From an uncultured Lachnospiraceae bacterium (GTDB lineage Bacteria > Bacillota > Clostridia > Lachnospirales > Lachnospiraceae): a DNA stretch of 64,000 nt. Location: positions 39,471 through 103,470 of the forward strand of contig CANOEC010000011.1 in assembly GCA_947564735.1 (NCBI GenBank), written 5' to 3'. Within the stretch, counting starts at the first letter, position 1; the number at the start of each line of letters is the position of its first letter. The position numbers and the translations under genes are program-made. Positions 8,352 through 16,143 of the stretch are shown here, piece after piece. The notes under the pieces were generated by a model that was not told the DNA's origin, made no database searches, and saw only the letters and a list, made by a program, of their open reading frames with translations.

Positions 8352-10709
8352 CTACAGCAAATACTCCATAATCCTCACATATAAGTCCTCCAGCCACAAA
8401 ATATAACTTTCGTCGCTCTGATGCGCCTCCTCTGACCACGTCTCCCCGACTGCTTCCTCCAAGTCTGCTCTATGAAACGTATACGTCAGCGCGTCATATT
8501 CTCTTTCCTCAAGCTTTGGCGCTTCCGGTTCCATACCGCCTTCAAGATACTCCGCTCTATAATCCGCTTCCGTCCCACCTCTGACGATGACAAAACTGCA
8601 CTCGTCCAGATTCTTTATAGTGGCAAACAGCATCCCCGCATTGAAGAACAGAATATCGCTGGTTTCCTCCGACAGCTCCGCTTCTGTCATCCCATACGAA
8701 ATCTCTAACGATAGAGCAGTCTCCGGCTCCGTTTCCAGTGTATGCAGTGTTATCCCTGTATAAGTAAGCCCTTCCGCCTGCGGCAGTGCATTCACAAGCG
8801 CGCCCGTCTTTGACGCATCTCCCAGATATTCGGTTCTGTTTTTTGTCAATATATCAAACATCTCATCGCGAATCGCCCGGTTGATGCTTACCACCACAAC
8901 GCGGTTCGCCACACCCTCTAGTTCCCTGTTGATATACTCCATCTCCTCAAGATACTTCTCCTTGACATCGGAATAATCCGCCTTCACATAGACATAACAT
9001 TTGTCCGAAACCGCTTCTGCCGATGTATCATGATGCTGCGTTGCATTTTCGGATTCTGACGGAATGTATGTTGCCGTAATTTCCTCTGCAGGAAGATAAT
9101 CTACCGATTCCTCCACCTCATTTGACGCACTGCCGCTATCCTCTATCAGATAGGTAGTATCGTCATTCACATCTGTACCCGGTACACCGATGGCACTGTC
9201 TATCTCCTCCGAATGATAAATATCCTCATGTGCAATGACACCTTCTTCCTGTTCCTCCGCCTCCTCCAACGGCAACACTTCCCATTCCTTACTAAGCATC
9301 GGATTCTCACCGTCTGAATCTATTGCTTCTGCCCCCTCCACTTCCGGTCTATAAATATGTGTGGTGGTCTCTGTAGGTGTATATGTGCCCGATGAATGGA
9401 TATATCCTTTAAGATTGGGATTCATCCCATAGTTTCCCACCGGAACCACTTCTCTGCCCTCATCAACAAGCATCACTGCCTCTTCATAAGCCAGCACCCG
9501 GAATCTGCCCGCCTCCCTGCCGGAAGCAGTCTGATAAATGATAATGTCATTTTCATCCTCTGTCACATCATAACTGCTGATTCCTGCAATGGTTTCCGGC
9601 AGCGTAATACGCATATCCCCCGCGGTAAATGTAATCTCGCCCGCCCAAGTGCTTCCGCCGGACAAAGGGCTTTTCGTAAACACCAACACAGATACGAGCA
9701 AAGCAAGAATCAGCGCTGTCACAACCGCCGCGCCCAGAACCTTCGGCTTGTTGGCGATAAACTTAATCCGCTCCTTTACACTTTTGCCGCTCCCGTTCAT
9801 CGTCGTCGCCGTACACGCAATATCCGACAGTCTGCGTTTGCCTGTAAGGATAGAGAGCAGCGTCTCCCCGTAAGGAATCCTCTCCTCTTCTCCCAGTATC
9901 AAAAGCGCCGCCTCGTCACAGGCAAGCTCGCAGTCCCGCTTGGATAACACTACCGCCGCCCACACAAGCGGGTTCATCCAGTAGACACAGAGAAGAATAC
10001 TGCGAAGAACCGCCCAGAAACTGTCTCCGTGTTTTCTGTGGCATAACTCATGTGTCACCACATGCCGCAGTTTCTTTGCATCTTCCGTAATGTCCGTGGT
10101 CAAATAGATTGCCTCCCGCCCCGGAATACCATACAGACAGGAAGACGTCAGACAATCTGTCGTATAGCATCTGATTCTGCTTTCCTCCCCCGGAAGTACA
10201 AATTCTTTACGGCTCTTTCGCAGCTTACGCATAAATACAATGTTCACCGCCACCATCCAGACAGCAATTACCACCATTCCACCTATCCATATCAAACGGA
10301 ATACATCCAGCCAGAGGAGTCCAATCCGACCTGCCAAAAAAACGCTCGTCGGACCGTCCTGCGATTCCGGTATATCCAAGTCCTCTCCCAGTATCCATTC
10401 CGCCGCCTGTTCGCCGAGTGGCGAAGAAAGCGACATGGTAAACTGCACCGGCTTGTTAAGCTGCTCCGTCACATCACCAAATCTTTCTTCCAGCGCTTCC
10501 ACAATATCCATAATACGAAAGTCCTCTAGGGAACCGATTGCCATATGGAGCTGCGCCGCAGATGGAATCATCAGACGAAGCGCCACCAGAAGCCACAGTG
10601 CATATTGCAGTCTGCCGCTGATTTTCCCTCTAAAAACAATCCGAATAAACATGATACAAAGTATCAAGACCGAAGATGTAATCACAATCTCTTTCATTCT
10701 AATATCCAT
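8352..10709 (-). CDS. M56 (BlaR1/MecR1-type) zinc peptidase sensor
   Basis: A 785-residue membrane protein. The N-terminal ~320 residues form the multi-pass M56 metallopeptidase domain with the zinc motif HELCH at 220-224 and the downstream CELACDEAA segment. A further transmembrane helix near 329-347 precedes a ~430-residue extracytoplasmic part that is acidic and of no family I recognise; it is not a penicillin-binding domain. By analogy with BlaR1, an external signal would activate the peptidase, which relieves repression by the BlaI-type protein encoded 9 bases upstream. The signal is unlikely to be a beta-lactam given the missing sensor domain. Confidence 0.88.
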   Translation of the reverse strand: MDIRMKEIVITSSVLILCIMFIRIVFRGKISGRLQYALWLLVALRLMIPSAAQLHMAIGSLEDFRIMDIVEALEERFGDVTEQLNKPVQFTMSLSSPLGEQAAEWILGEDLDIPESQDGPTSVFLAGRIGLLWLDVFRLIWIGGMVVIAVWMVAVNIVFMRKLRKSRKEFVLPGEESRIRCYTTDCLTSSCLYGIPGREAIYLTTDITEDAKKLRHVVTHELCHRKHGDSFWAVLRSILLCVYWMNPLVWAAVVLSKRDCELACDEAALLILGEEERIPYGETLLSILTGKRRLSDIACTATTMNGSGKSVKERIKFIANKPKVLGAAVVTALILALLVSVLVFTKSPLSGGSTWAGEITFTAGDMRITLPETIAGISSYDVTEDENDIIIYQTASGREAGRFRVLAYEEAVMLVDEGREVVPVGNYGMNPNLKGYIHSSGTYTPTETTTHIYRPEVEGAEAIDSDGENPMLSKEWEVLPLEEAEEQEEGVIAHEDIYHSEEIDSAIGVPGTDVNDDTTYLIEDSGSASNEVEESVDYLPAEEITATYIPSESENATQHHDTSAEAVSDKCYVYVKADYSDVKEKYLEEMEYINRELEGVANRVVVVSINRAIRDEMFDILTKNRTEYLGDASKTGALVNALPQAEGLTYTGITLHTLETEPETALSLEISYGMTEAELSEETSDILFFNAGMLFATIKNLDECSFVIVRGGTEADYRAEYLEGGMEPEAPKLEEREYDALTYTFHRADLEEAVGETWSEEAHQSDESYILWLEDLYVRIMEYLL

Positions 10710-10718
10710 GCCTTTCTC

Positions 10719-11096
10719 TCAGTTTGTCTCTCTGCGCTTCGCCTGCTCCAAAATATCATACAGCTCCTGTATCTCTTCTCCCGACAACGCCTGATCCTCC
10801 ACCATGGCGTTGACCATCATGCCGATACTTCCCCGATATACTTTCTGCAAAAATCCGCGCGTCTCCTGCATGGATACTTCTGCGCGCGGCACAATCGGAT
10901 AAAATACTTTCGCCCGTCCGTCTTTCTTATGGGCAACAGCTTCTTTCTTTTCCATACGATTCAGCATTGTGATAATAATATGTTTGTCCCAGCCTGTCTC
11001 CTCTACAAGTGTCGTCGTGAGTTCCGTAATCGTGCTCCCCCCGCTCTCCCAGAGGCGGTTCATAATTTTCCACTCACCGTCCGATAAATTGACCAT
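10719..11096 (-). CDS. BlaI/MecI-family repressor
   Basis: A 125-residue winged-helix repressor of the BlaI/MecI/CopY family (LSDGEWKIMNRLWESGG at the N-terminus; TTTLVEETGWDKHIIITMLN in the recognition region; a dimerising helical tail). The ATG at 11096 follows AAAGGA; the longer reading frame upstream lacks a ribosome site and is not used. It is the first gene of a pair with the M56 sensor. A palindromic operator overlaps its promoter, which points to autorepression. Confidence 0.92.
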   Translation of the reverse strand: MVNLSDGEWKIMNRLWESGGSTITELTTTLVEETGWDKHIIITMLNRMEKKEAVAHKKDGRAKVFYPIVPRAEVSMQETRGFLQKVYRGSIGMMVNAMVEDQALSGEEIQELYDILEQAKRRETN

Positions 11097-11176
11097 ATGT
11101 ATTGTCCGTCCTTTCCCGCTATTGCAATATATGTATTGGTATATTTTGGTATACATCCGTTTACCTTTATGTGCTT

Positions 11177-11205
11177 ATGATATACCACAGGTATACAATT
11201 GTCAA
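11177..11205 (-). promoter_or_regulatory. Promoter and BlaI-type operator
   Basis: TTGACA (11200-11205) and TATCAT (11177-11182) are separated by 17 bases. Within the spacer lies the perfect palindrome TATACC-aca-GGTATA (11181-11195). Two more GGTATA half-sites occur in direct repeat at 11138-11143 and 11148-11153 downstream of the start point. The position fits autorepression by the adjacent BlaI-type protein. Confidence 0.7.
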
Positions 11206-11253
11206 CCTTAAATGAAGTATGTGAAGAAGATGTGATTATATCAAAAAGTTTAT

Positions 11254-11373
11254 ATGAAAAAATTAATGCAATACAGAGATGAAAATGAGGATGAAAATGC
11301 AAGAAGAATATATATTGGAGAGTTAGATGGGGATTCACTGGTTCTCTATAGTATTCTATCTAGTTTGAAATGA
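11254..11373 (+). other. Possible small gene or gene remnant in a 397-base gap
   Basis: A 39-codon frame begins with ATG but has no clear ribosome site. Its composition is charged, and a second open frame overlaps it upstream in another phase, as would be seen in a decayed gene. The rest of the gap from 11097 to 11493 holds the BlaI promoter region and nothing else I can name. Confidence 0.2.
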
Positions 11374-11493
11374 TGTAATTTATTCTGCGTCGGGGCTTAA
11401 CTAAGTCACATTGACTATATAAGCGTTTTTACAATAATGAACAACGCCGCTCAAACTTTCTCTTCGCATTGCTACTTTGTCCGAACCAGCAAT

Positions 11494-12825
11494 TTACTTA
11501 TTTAGGCGGTACCTTAAATATTTACCGCCACCTTCTTTTACAAGAATGCCTTTTTTTACCATTTCACGAAGAACCAGCACCGCGGTAGCCTGTGACATTC
11601 CCAAAGCTGCTTCTGCATCTTTACGACCAATGGTATCCATTTCCTCAAACAATTCAATCACGACATTTTCACGGGCATCTACGGTCGCTGCAACCGCAGG
11701 CTTATTCATTAATATTTCCTGTTTGTTGTGGACAGCCTTTCCGTAATTAATATTTGGCAACGTGACTTTAAACGCATTATCCGTTACTTGAATTTTAGGC
11801 TTTACAATAAAATCTGCATAGCTTTCGCTAATTTTCAACATCCCTGTCCCATATGCTTCAATAAGCTTCAAACGGTAAAATACATTGGCAAGATGCTGAT
11901 TGCGCAGCACCGAAACACCCAGCATAATATCCTCAAAAGAAACACCCCGCACCAGACCGCCAATCGTGACAATTTCAATTCTGTCATCAAAAATGCTGAT
12001 CAGCGTAGGACTACTGATAGAATAATCCCTGTGTACAACCGCATTCAACAGGGCTTCCCTAAGCGCTTCCACAGGATAATCCCTTGTATCAATCCTTTCC
12101 AAACCCTCAAATTCCGCACGGGTTCTGTTATAAGAATCAATATATGCATATGCATCCTCTAATTGCTGTAATAAGGAGCCGTCCAATTCCTTGCGGTCGC
12201 GAAATACACTTTTCTGACTGCCTTCAAATACCGCCATTTTAATGGTATGAACGCATTGATCCGAAAGCAGCATCGCTAAGTTAGAATAAGTTCCGTCCTG
12301 ACTAATAATATTCATCGTGCGCTTCTGTGCATCACCAAATTCTATCTGCCTCCTTTGAAAATACGCAGAAGTCTTTTCAAAAGTCAGCTTCTGGTTAATA
12401 GAACGGGCATCCTCATAACTGTCACCACTAGTTTCTTTTATCATGTTCAGGATTGCTGTCTGCGATGCGGGGACGGAAGATGCACCTTGACGAACATAAA
12501 CACCTTCCGGACGGACACCCTTTCCATTCAGATAATAAGGCCGGAAAGTACCTCTTTGAACGGTCACAACAATAAGCTGCTTATTGCCAACATTTTCCAC
12601 GCTGCAATCCATAAACATCGTTACATCCGGAGAAATCACGTCACGAACCATATTTGTTACACGCAGCATCGTATCATCTATATCCGTGATACCTGCTGCT
12701 GTTCCATCATCATTCATTCCAATATAAATTTTGCCGCCATCCGTGTTAGCAAAAGCAATAACAGCATATTTGATATCATCCGTATATTCTCTCTTAAATT
12801 CGGTCGTTTTATTTTCAATCATCAT
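11494..12825 (-). CDS. AlbA_2 (Schlafen-type) DNA-binding regulator
   Basis: A 443-residue protein of the family often labelled RecG-like or divergent AAA-4. The N-terminal ~120 residues match the AlbA_2 domain (TTEFKREYTDDIKYAVIAFA, then NTDGGKIYIGMNDDG). The middle has the HATPase-like segment common to this family (REALLNAVVHRDY), and the C-terminus is a winged helix of about 70 residues. Helicase motifs are absent, so it is not RecG. Such proteins are generally treated as transcriptional regulators, though the biochemical role is poorly defined. An inverted repeat in its promoter suggests autoregulation. Confidence 0.85.
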   Translation of the reverse strand: MMIENKTTEFKREYTDDIKYAVIAFANTDGGKIYIGMNDDGTAAGITDIDDTMLRVTNMVRDVISPDVTMFMDCSVENVGNKQLIVVTVQRGTFRPYYLNGKGVRPEGVYVRQGASSVPASQTAILNMIKETSGDSYEDARSINQKLTFEKTSAYFQRRQIEFGDAQKRTMNIISQDGTYSNLAMLLSDQCVHTIKMAVFEGSQKSVFRDRKELDGSLLQQLEDAYAYIDSYNRTRAEFEGLERIDTRDYPVEALREALLNAVVHRDYSISSPTLISIFDDRIEIVTIGGLVRGVSFEDIMLGVSVLRNQHLANVFYRLKLIEAYGTGMLKISESYADFIVKPKIQVTDNAFKVTLPNINYGKAVHNKQEILMNKPAVAATVDARENVVIELFEEMDTIGRKDAEAALGMSQATAVLVLREMVKKGILVKEGGGKYLRYRLNK

Positions 12826-12844
12826 GTATCTCCCTGCTTATAAT

Positions 12845-12886
12845 CTTGCTGATAATAATTATAAGCAGTAATCAGCAAGAAATCAA
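12845..12886 (-). promoter_or_regulatory. Promoter with operator for the AlbA_2 gene
   Basis: On the minus strand TTGATT (12881-12886) and TATAAT (12858-12863) are 17 bases apart. A perfect 9-base inverted repeat (CTTGCTGAT at 12845-12853, ATCAGCAAG at 12871-12879) brackets the -10 box. This is a typical place for a repressor operator. The start codon lies 20 bases downstream. Confidence 0.65.
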
Positions 12887-13091
12887 CAGGAACCTTTGTC
12901 GCACCACGGAAATCAATTTTTAAGAATATCGGAAAGCATCCAGCAGTGAAGAAATTTCATCTTTCAAAAGCCTGCTGATATCATCAATAAGCAATTCCTA
13001 ACTGACATTGATTCAGCCTTTCATGTCAGACGCGTCCGAATAGATAAACCGACATGAAATGCCAAACTGCTACCAATTTTCCTTTCTTCAA

Positions 13092-14432
13092 TCATAAATA
13101 CCGTGACAATTTTTCCGCAATGATACCGACATTCTTATAGGTAATCCGTCTGCATACCCAGTCCGTAAATTTACCATATTTGCGACAGAAAAAATTGAAC
13201 AAGAAATACGCCGCCCGCTGGCTTTTATCCTCCGGCATTCTCTTGAAAATATTTTTAACGCTGTATATCTGTCTATAAATCCATAGATATCCGTCATACA
13301 GCTCCTTCTCTGTCATTTGCGCCGGGCGAAATACGACATGCGCCGTATTATACTTGGATAAATCATCGGAAAGGATTCTGCCTTCTTTTCTGAGCCTGTT
13401 ATACAATTCTGTACCGGGATAGGGCGTTAATATATGGGATGTAACCGTTTCAATTTTATTTTTTACAATCCATTCAAGGGTTATTCTGAATGTTTCCGGC
13501 GTATCGCCATCCAGACCAAAAACAAAGCTGGCGTTAATCATAATTCCCCTGTCATGCGCCATTTTAACGGCTTTCTCATATACCTCTATGTTGTTCTGTA
13601 TTTTGTGGACAGTATGTATCGAGTCCGCCTGTATGCTCTCAAACCCGACAAACAACCCCTGACAGCCGCTGCGCTTCATCAAATCAAGCAAATCGGCGTC
13701 GCATAAAGCATTTAAGGAAACGGCGGCATTCCATTTGATGTGCAGCGGAATCAGTCTGTTTAAAAATTCCTTAAGCCACGCCGGATTGCCGGCAAAATTA
13801 TCATCGATGAACATGATATGCTTTGACCCGACCGCTTTGATATCCTGCAGGACATCCTCGATTTCACGGTTCATATACATCCTTGCTTTGGCGCTGTTAT
13901 AACAAAAATCACATCGAAACGGGCAGCCCCTGCTTGTATGGATCACATTGCAGTATAAATATTGGTCTTTTGACAGAAAATCATATGCCGGCGGTACGAT
14001 ATCCTTCCCCGCAAAATTTTTCTGGCATCTGTAGATGCTTTTTAAGGTTCCCTCTTTGAAATCTTTGACGATGTCGAGCCACGTTCCCTCCGCCGCTCCG
14101 ATGCACAATACATCGAAGGCGTCCTTCGGGATGGTATCGTGGGCGGTCGTTATATGGATTCCTCCCGCCACGACAATAATGCCCCTGTGCCGGAATTTTT
14201 TCGCAATTCTTACCGCTCCCGGCAAGGTATCAACGGTAACGGATATCCCGACGATATCGGGATGGTCCGTGTAATCGATACGCTGTATATTTTCATTTTC
14301 CAAGGAAACGGTATGCTCCTTCCTGAGAAGACTCACAATCGTAAGCAATCCCAAGGGCGGCGCCATATGAAGTTTAAGGTCTGTGTCCATAGGTCGTTTT
14401 ATCATTTTGGGCTGTATTAATTTGATATACAT
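13092..14432 (-). CDS. B12-binding-domain radical SAM protein
   Basis: A 446-residue enzyme with an N-terminal cobalamin-binding-like Rossmann domain (about 1-140) followed by a radical SAM domain. The cluster motif is SRGCPFRCDFCYN with Cys at 170, 174 and 177; the order CxxxCxxC is intact. C-terminal residues are helical and basic. Members of this class methylate or rearrange unactivated carbons or modify lipids and antibiotics; the substrate cannot be read here. The ATG follows GGAG by 6 bases. The gene follows the BlaI/M56/561-residue protein set by 25 bases on the same strand and may belong to that operon. Confidence 0.9.
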   Translation of the reverse strand: MYIKLIQPKMIKRPMDTDLKLHMAPPLGLLTIVSLLRKEHTVSLENENIQRIDYTDHPDIVGISVTVDTLPGAVRIAKKFRHRGIIVVAGGIHITTAHDTIPKDAFDVLCIGAAEGTWLDIVKDFKEGTLKSIYRCQKNFAGKDIVPPAYDFLSKDQYLYCNVIHTSRGCPFRCDFCYNSAKARMYMNREIEDVLQDIKAVGSKHIMFIDDNFAGNPAWLKEFLNRLIPLHIKWNAAVSLNALCDADLLDLMKRSGCQGLFVGFESIQADSIHTVHKIQNNIEVYEKAVKMAHDRGIMINASFVFGLDGDTPETFRITLEWIVKNKIETVTSHILTPYPGTELYNRLRKEGRILSDDLSKYNTAHVVFRPAQMTEKELYDGYLWIYRQIYSVKNIFKRMPEDKSQRAAYFLFNFFCRKYGKFTDWVCRRITYKNVGIIAEKLSRYL

Positions 14433-14457
14433 CTCAATCTCCGTTCTCTATACCAAG

Positions 14458-16143
14458 TCAGTTTCTGTCACGTAAAAACTCACAAATCCTTTCAATATAC
14501 ATATCTTTTTCCGCTATCTGCTCTGCAACCTCCATCATCATATCCTCCGCCAGATAAAATTCCTGTTCTCCGGCTAAAAATATTTTCACGCCTGTGCGCG
14601 GAACCGTCTTGTCTGCCCCTGCCCTGTAGCAATAATATGTGACAATTATCACGTCCTGCTTTCCGTCCTCATTGATATCCCGGAAAGCAACTGCCCCAAT
14701 GTCATCAAATACCCCCATATACCCTACGATATTGTTATCCTCACGAAGATAGGGGAACTGATACAATATCTGTTCTCCTCTGACTAAGAAAAAGGATGCA
14801 TCCTCAAGGTCATGGAACTGCGGCTTGCAGGATACAAATGTAACCTCTCCCCAATCTTCCAGCGAAACAGCAAAGCTTTGCTCCGCTATCTTATACGCGT
14901 TCACCTTTTCTATTGACCGATAGCCTGCTTCTTCCGGATAATAATCCGCCGAGTACCCCGCTTCCTCCTCCAGAAAGCTCTGATATCCCATATACAAATA
15001 ACGTACCGGTGCAATTGCTTCATCCTCCGGGCAGAATACGGAGATGCTGTAGCCCGCAAAATAATCATCCTTTGCCGAAGGCAGTCTGCTTTCTCCCTTA
15101 TGGTTCAGATAGCAGATTCCTTCCGACCCATGCCATTCGCGCGTTCCATAATACAAAATGCCAAAGCTTTCCTGTCCGTCCCATTTTCCTACCGTTTCCC
15201 TTAAGGGCATTGCGGAAACTGCCTCCACAAGCGGTCCTAAATCCTTCTCAACGTCAAAATCCGCCCCTGCCGCCCCGCCAAGATAAATCGTGATTTCTTC
15301 TGAACGGGCAGCATGATATGTGATTAAATAACTGTCTGTAAATTGACCGTCTTCATCGAATCCGTACAGCATCGTATCAAATGTCTGGATTGTCCCGTCC
15401 GGCGCAAAATGCAGGTTAAAGCTCGTTGCCAGACATAACGTTTCCGGCAGTTTCACTTTGGTCCTGATATCCTTCAAAATACCGTCTATCCCCGACTCAT
15501 AAATATTGTCATGCACCAGTACAGCGCTTCTCTTATCCCGAAGCTCATCCAGATACCATGACAGCTTCCCGTTGTAGGGCACTGCGCTTCTTACAACAAG
15601 TGCGCTTCCATACAAGGTGACAATCATCAGAAAAACGCCTGCCAACAGCCTATACTTCCTTTTTCCCAAAGCATTGACCGCCGATAATTTCAAGTCCAGA
15701 AAATCCCTCTCATCCCCGGCAAGTCCCTGTAGATTTACGACAAGCACAGACCTATTTTTCAAAAAAAGCAGGCAGACATCTTTTTTTCTGACATACCATC
15801 TCACATCTTCCGCCTTCACCCCGGAAATGGCATCCCAAGATTCACTCACTTCCCTTCTTTTGCCATAACAAATCCATAGAAAAAGTCCATAACCAACAGC
15901 GCCTATCCACCACGCCAAACAGAGGATTACTATCGGTATATTCTTATGCAGCCTGCCAAACTGGCACAAAGAATACAAATGAAACCATGTAATCCCGTAA
16001 ACAATCAGATTTAACGGTCTTGTCCCCACATACCATGCCGTTCTCCAAAAAAGCGGCGTCTTACTATTTTCGTATGACAAGCCCTTTGTATTCCCATGTC
16101 CTTCCTTCATCGACTGACTCATATTTTGCCTTGGTTCCGCCAT
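14458..16143 (-). CDS. Membrane protein of unknown function with C-terminal FG-GAP-like segment
   Basis: A 561-residue protein with transmembrane helices near 40-60, 70-95 and 165-190, then a ~370-residue extracytoplasmic part. A C-terminal stretch DINEDGKQDVIIV is like the calcium-binding FG-GAP/VCBS repeats, but only one copy is seen. GGAGG lies 12 bases before the ATG, and the gene starts 80 bases inside the end of the M56 gene upstream, so the two are translationally linked. It is probably an accessory or effector of that receptor (inference). Confidence 0.7.
   Translation of the reverse strand: MAEPRQNMSQSMKEGHGNTKGLSYENSKTPLFWRTAWYVGTRPLNLIVYGITWFHLYSLCQFGRLHKNIPIVILCLAWWIGAVGYGLFLWICYGKRREVSESWDAISGVKAEDVRWYVRKKDVCLLFLKNRSVLVVNLQGLAGDERDFLDLKLSAVNALGKRKYRLLAGVFLMIVTLYGSALVVRSAVPYNGKLSWYLDELRDKRSAVLVHDNIYESGIDGILKDIRTKVKLPETLCLATSFNLHFAPDGTIQTFDTMLYGFDEDGQFTDSYLITYHAARSEEITIYLGGAAGADFDVEKDLGPLVEAVSAMPLRETVGKWDGQESFGILYYGTREWHGSEGICYLNHKGESRLPSAKDDYFAGYSISVFCPEDEAIAPVRYLYMGYQSFLEEEAGYSADYYPEEAGYRSIEKVNAYKIAEQSFAVSLEDWGEVTFVSCKPQFHDLEDASFFLVRGEQILYQFPYLREDNNIVGYMGVFDDIGAVAFRDINEDGKQDVIIVTYYCYRAGADKTVPRTGVKIFLAGEQEFYLAEDMMMEVAEQIAEKDMYIERICEFLRDRN

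Noticed and set aside
8352-10709. Beta-lactam sensor BlaR1 sensu stricto
   Set aside because: The extracytoplasmic part lacks transpeptidase motifs (SxxK, SxN, KTG in order) and no beta-lactamase gene is present.
11494-12825. RecG helicase
   Set aside because: It has no helicase motifs; the N-terminus is the AlbA_2 domain and the C-terminus a winged helix.
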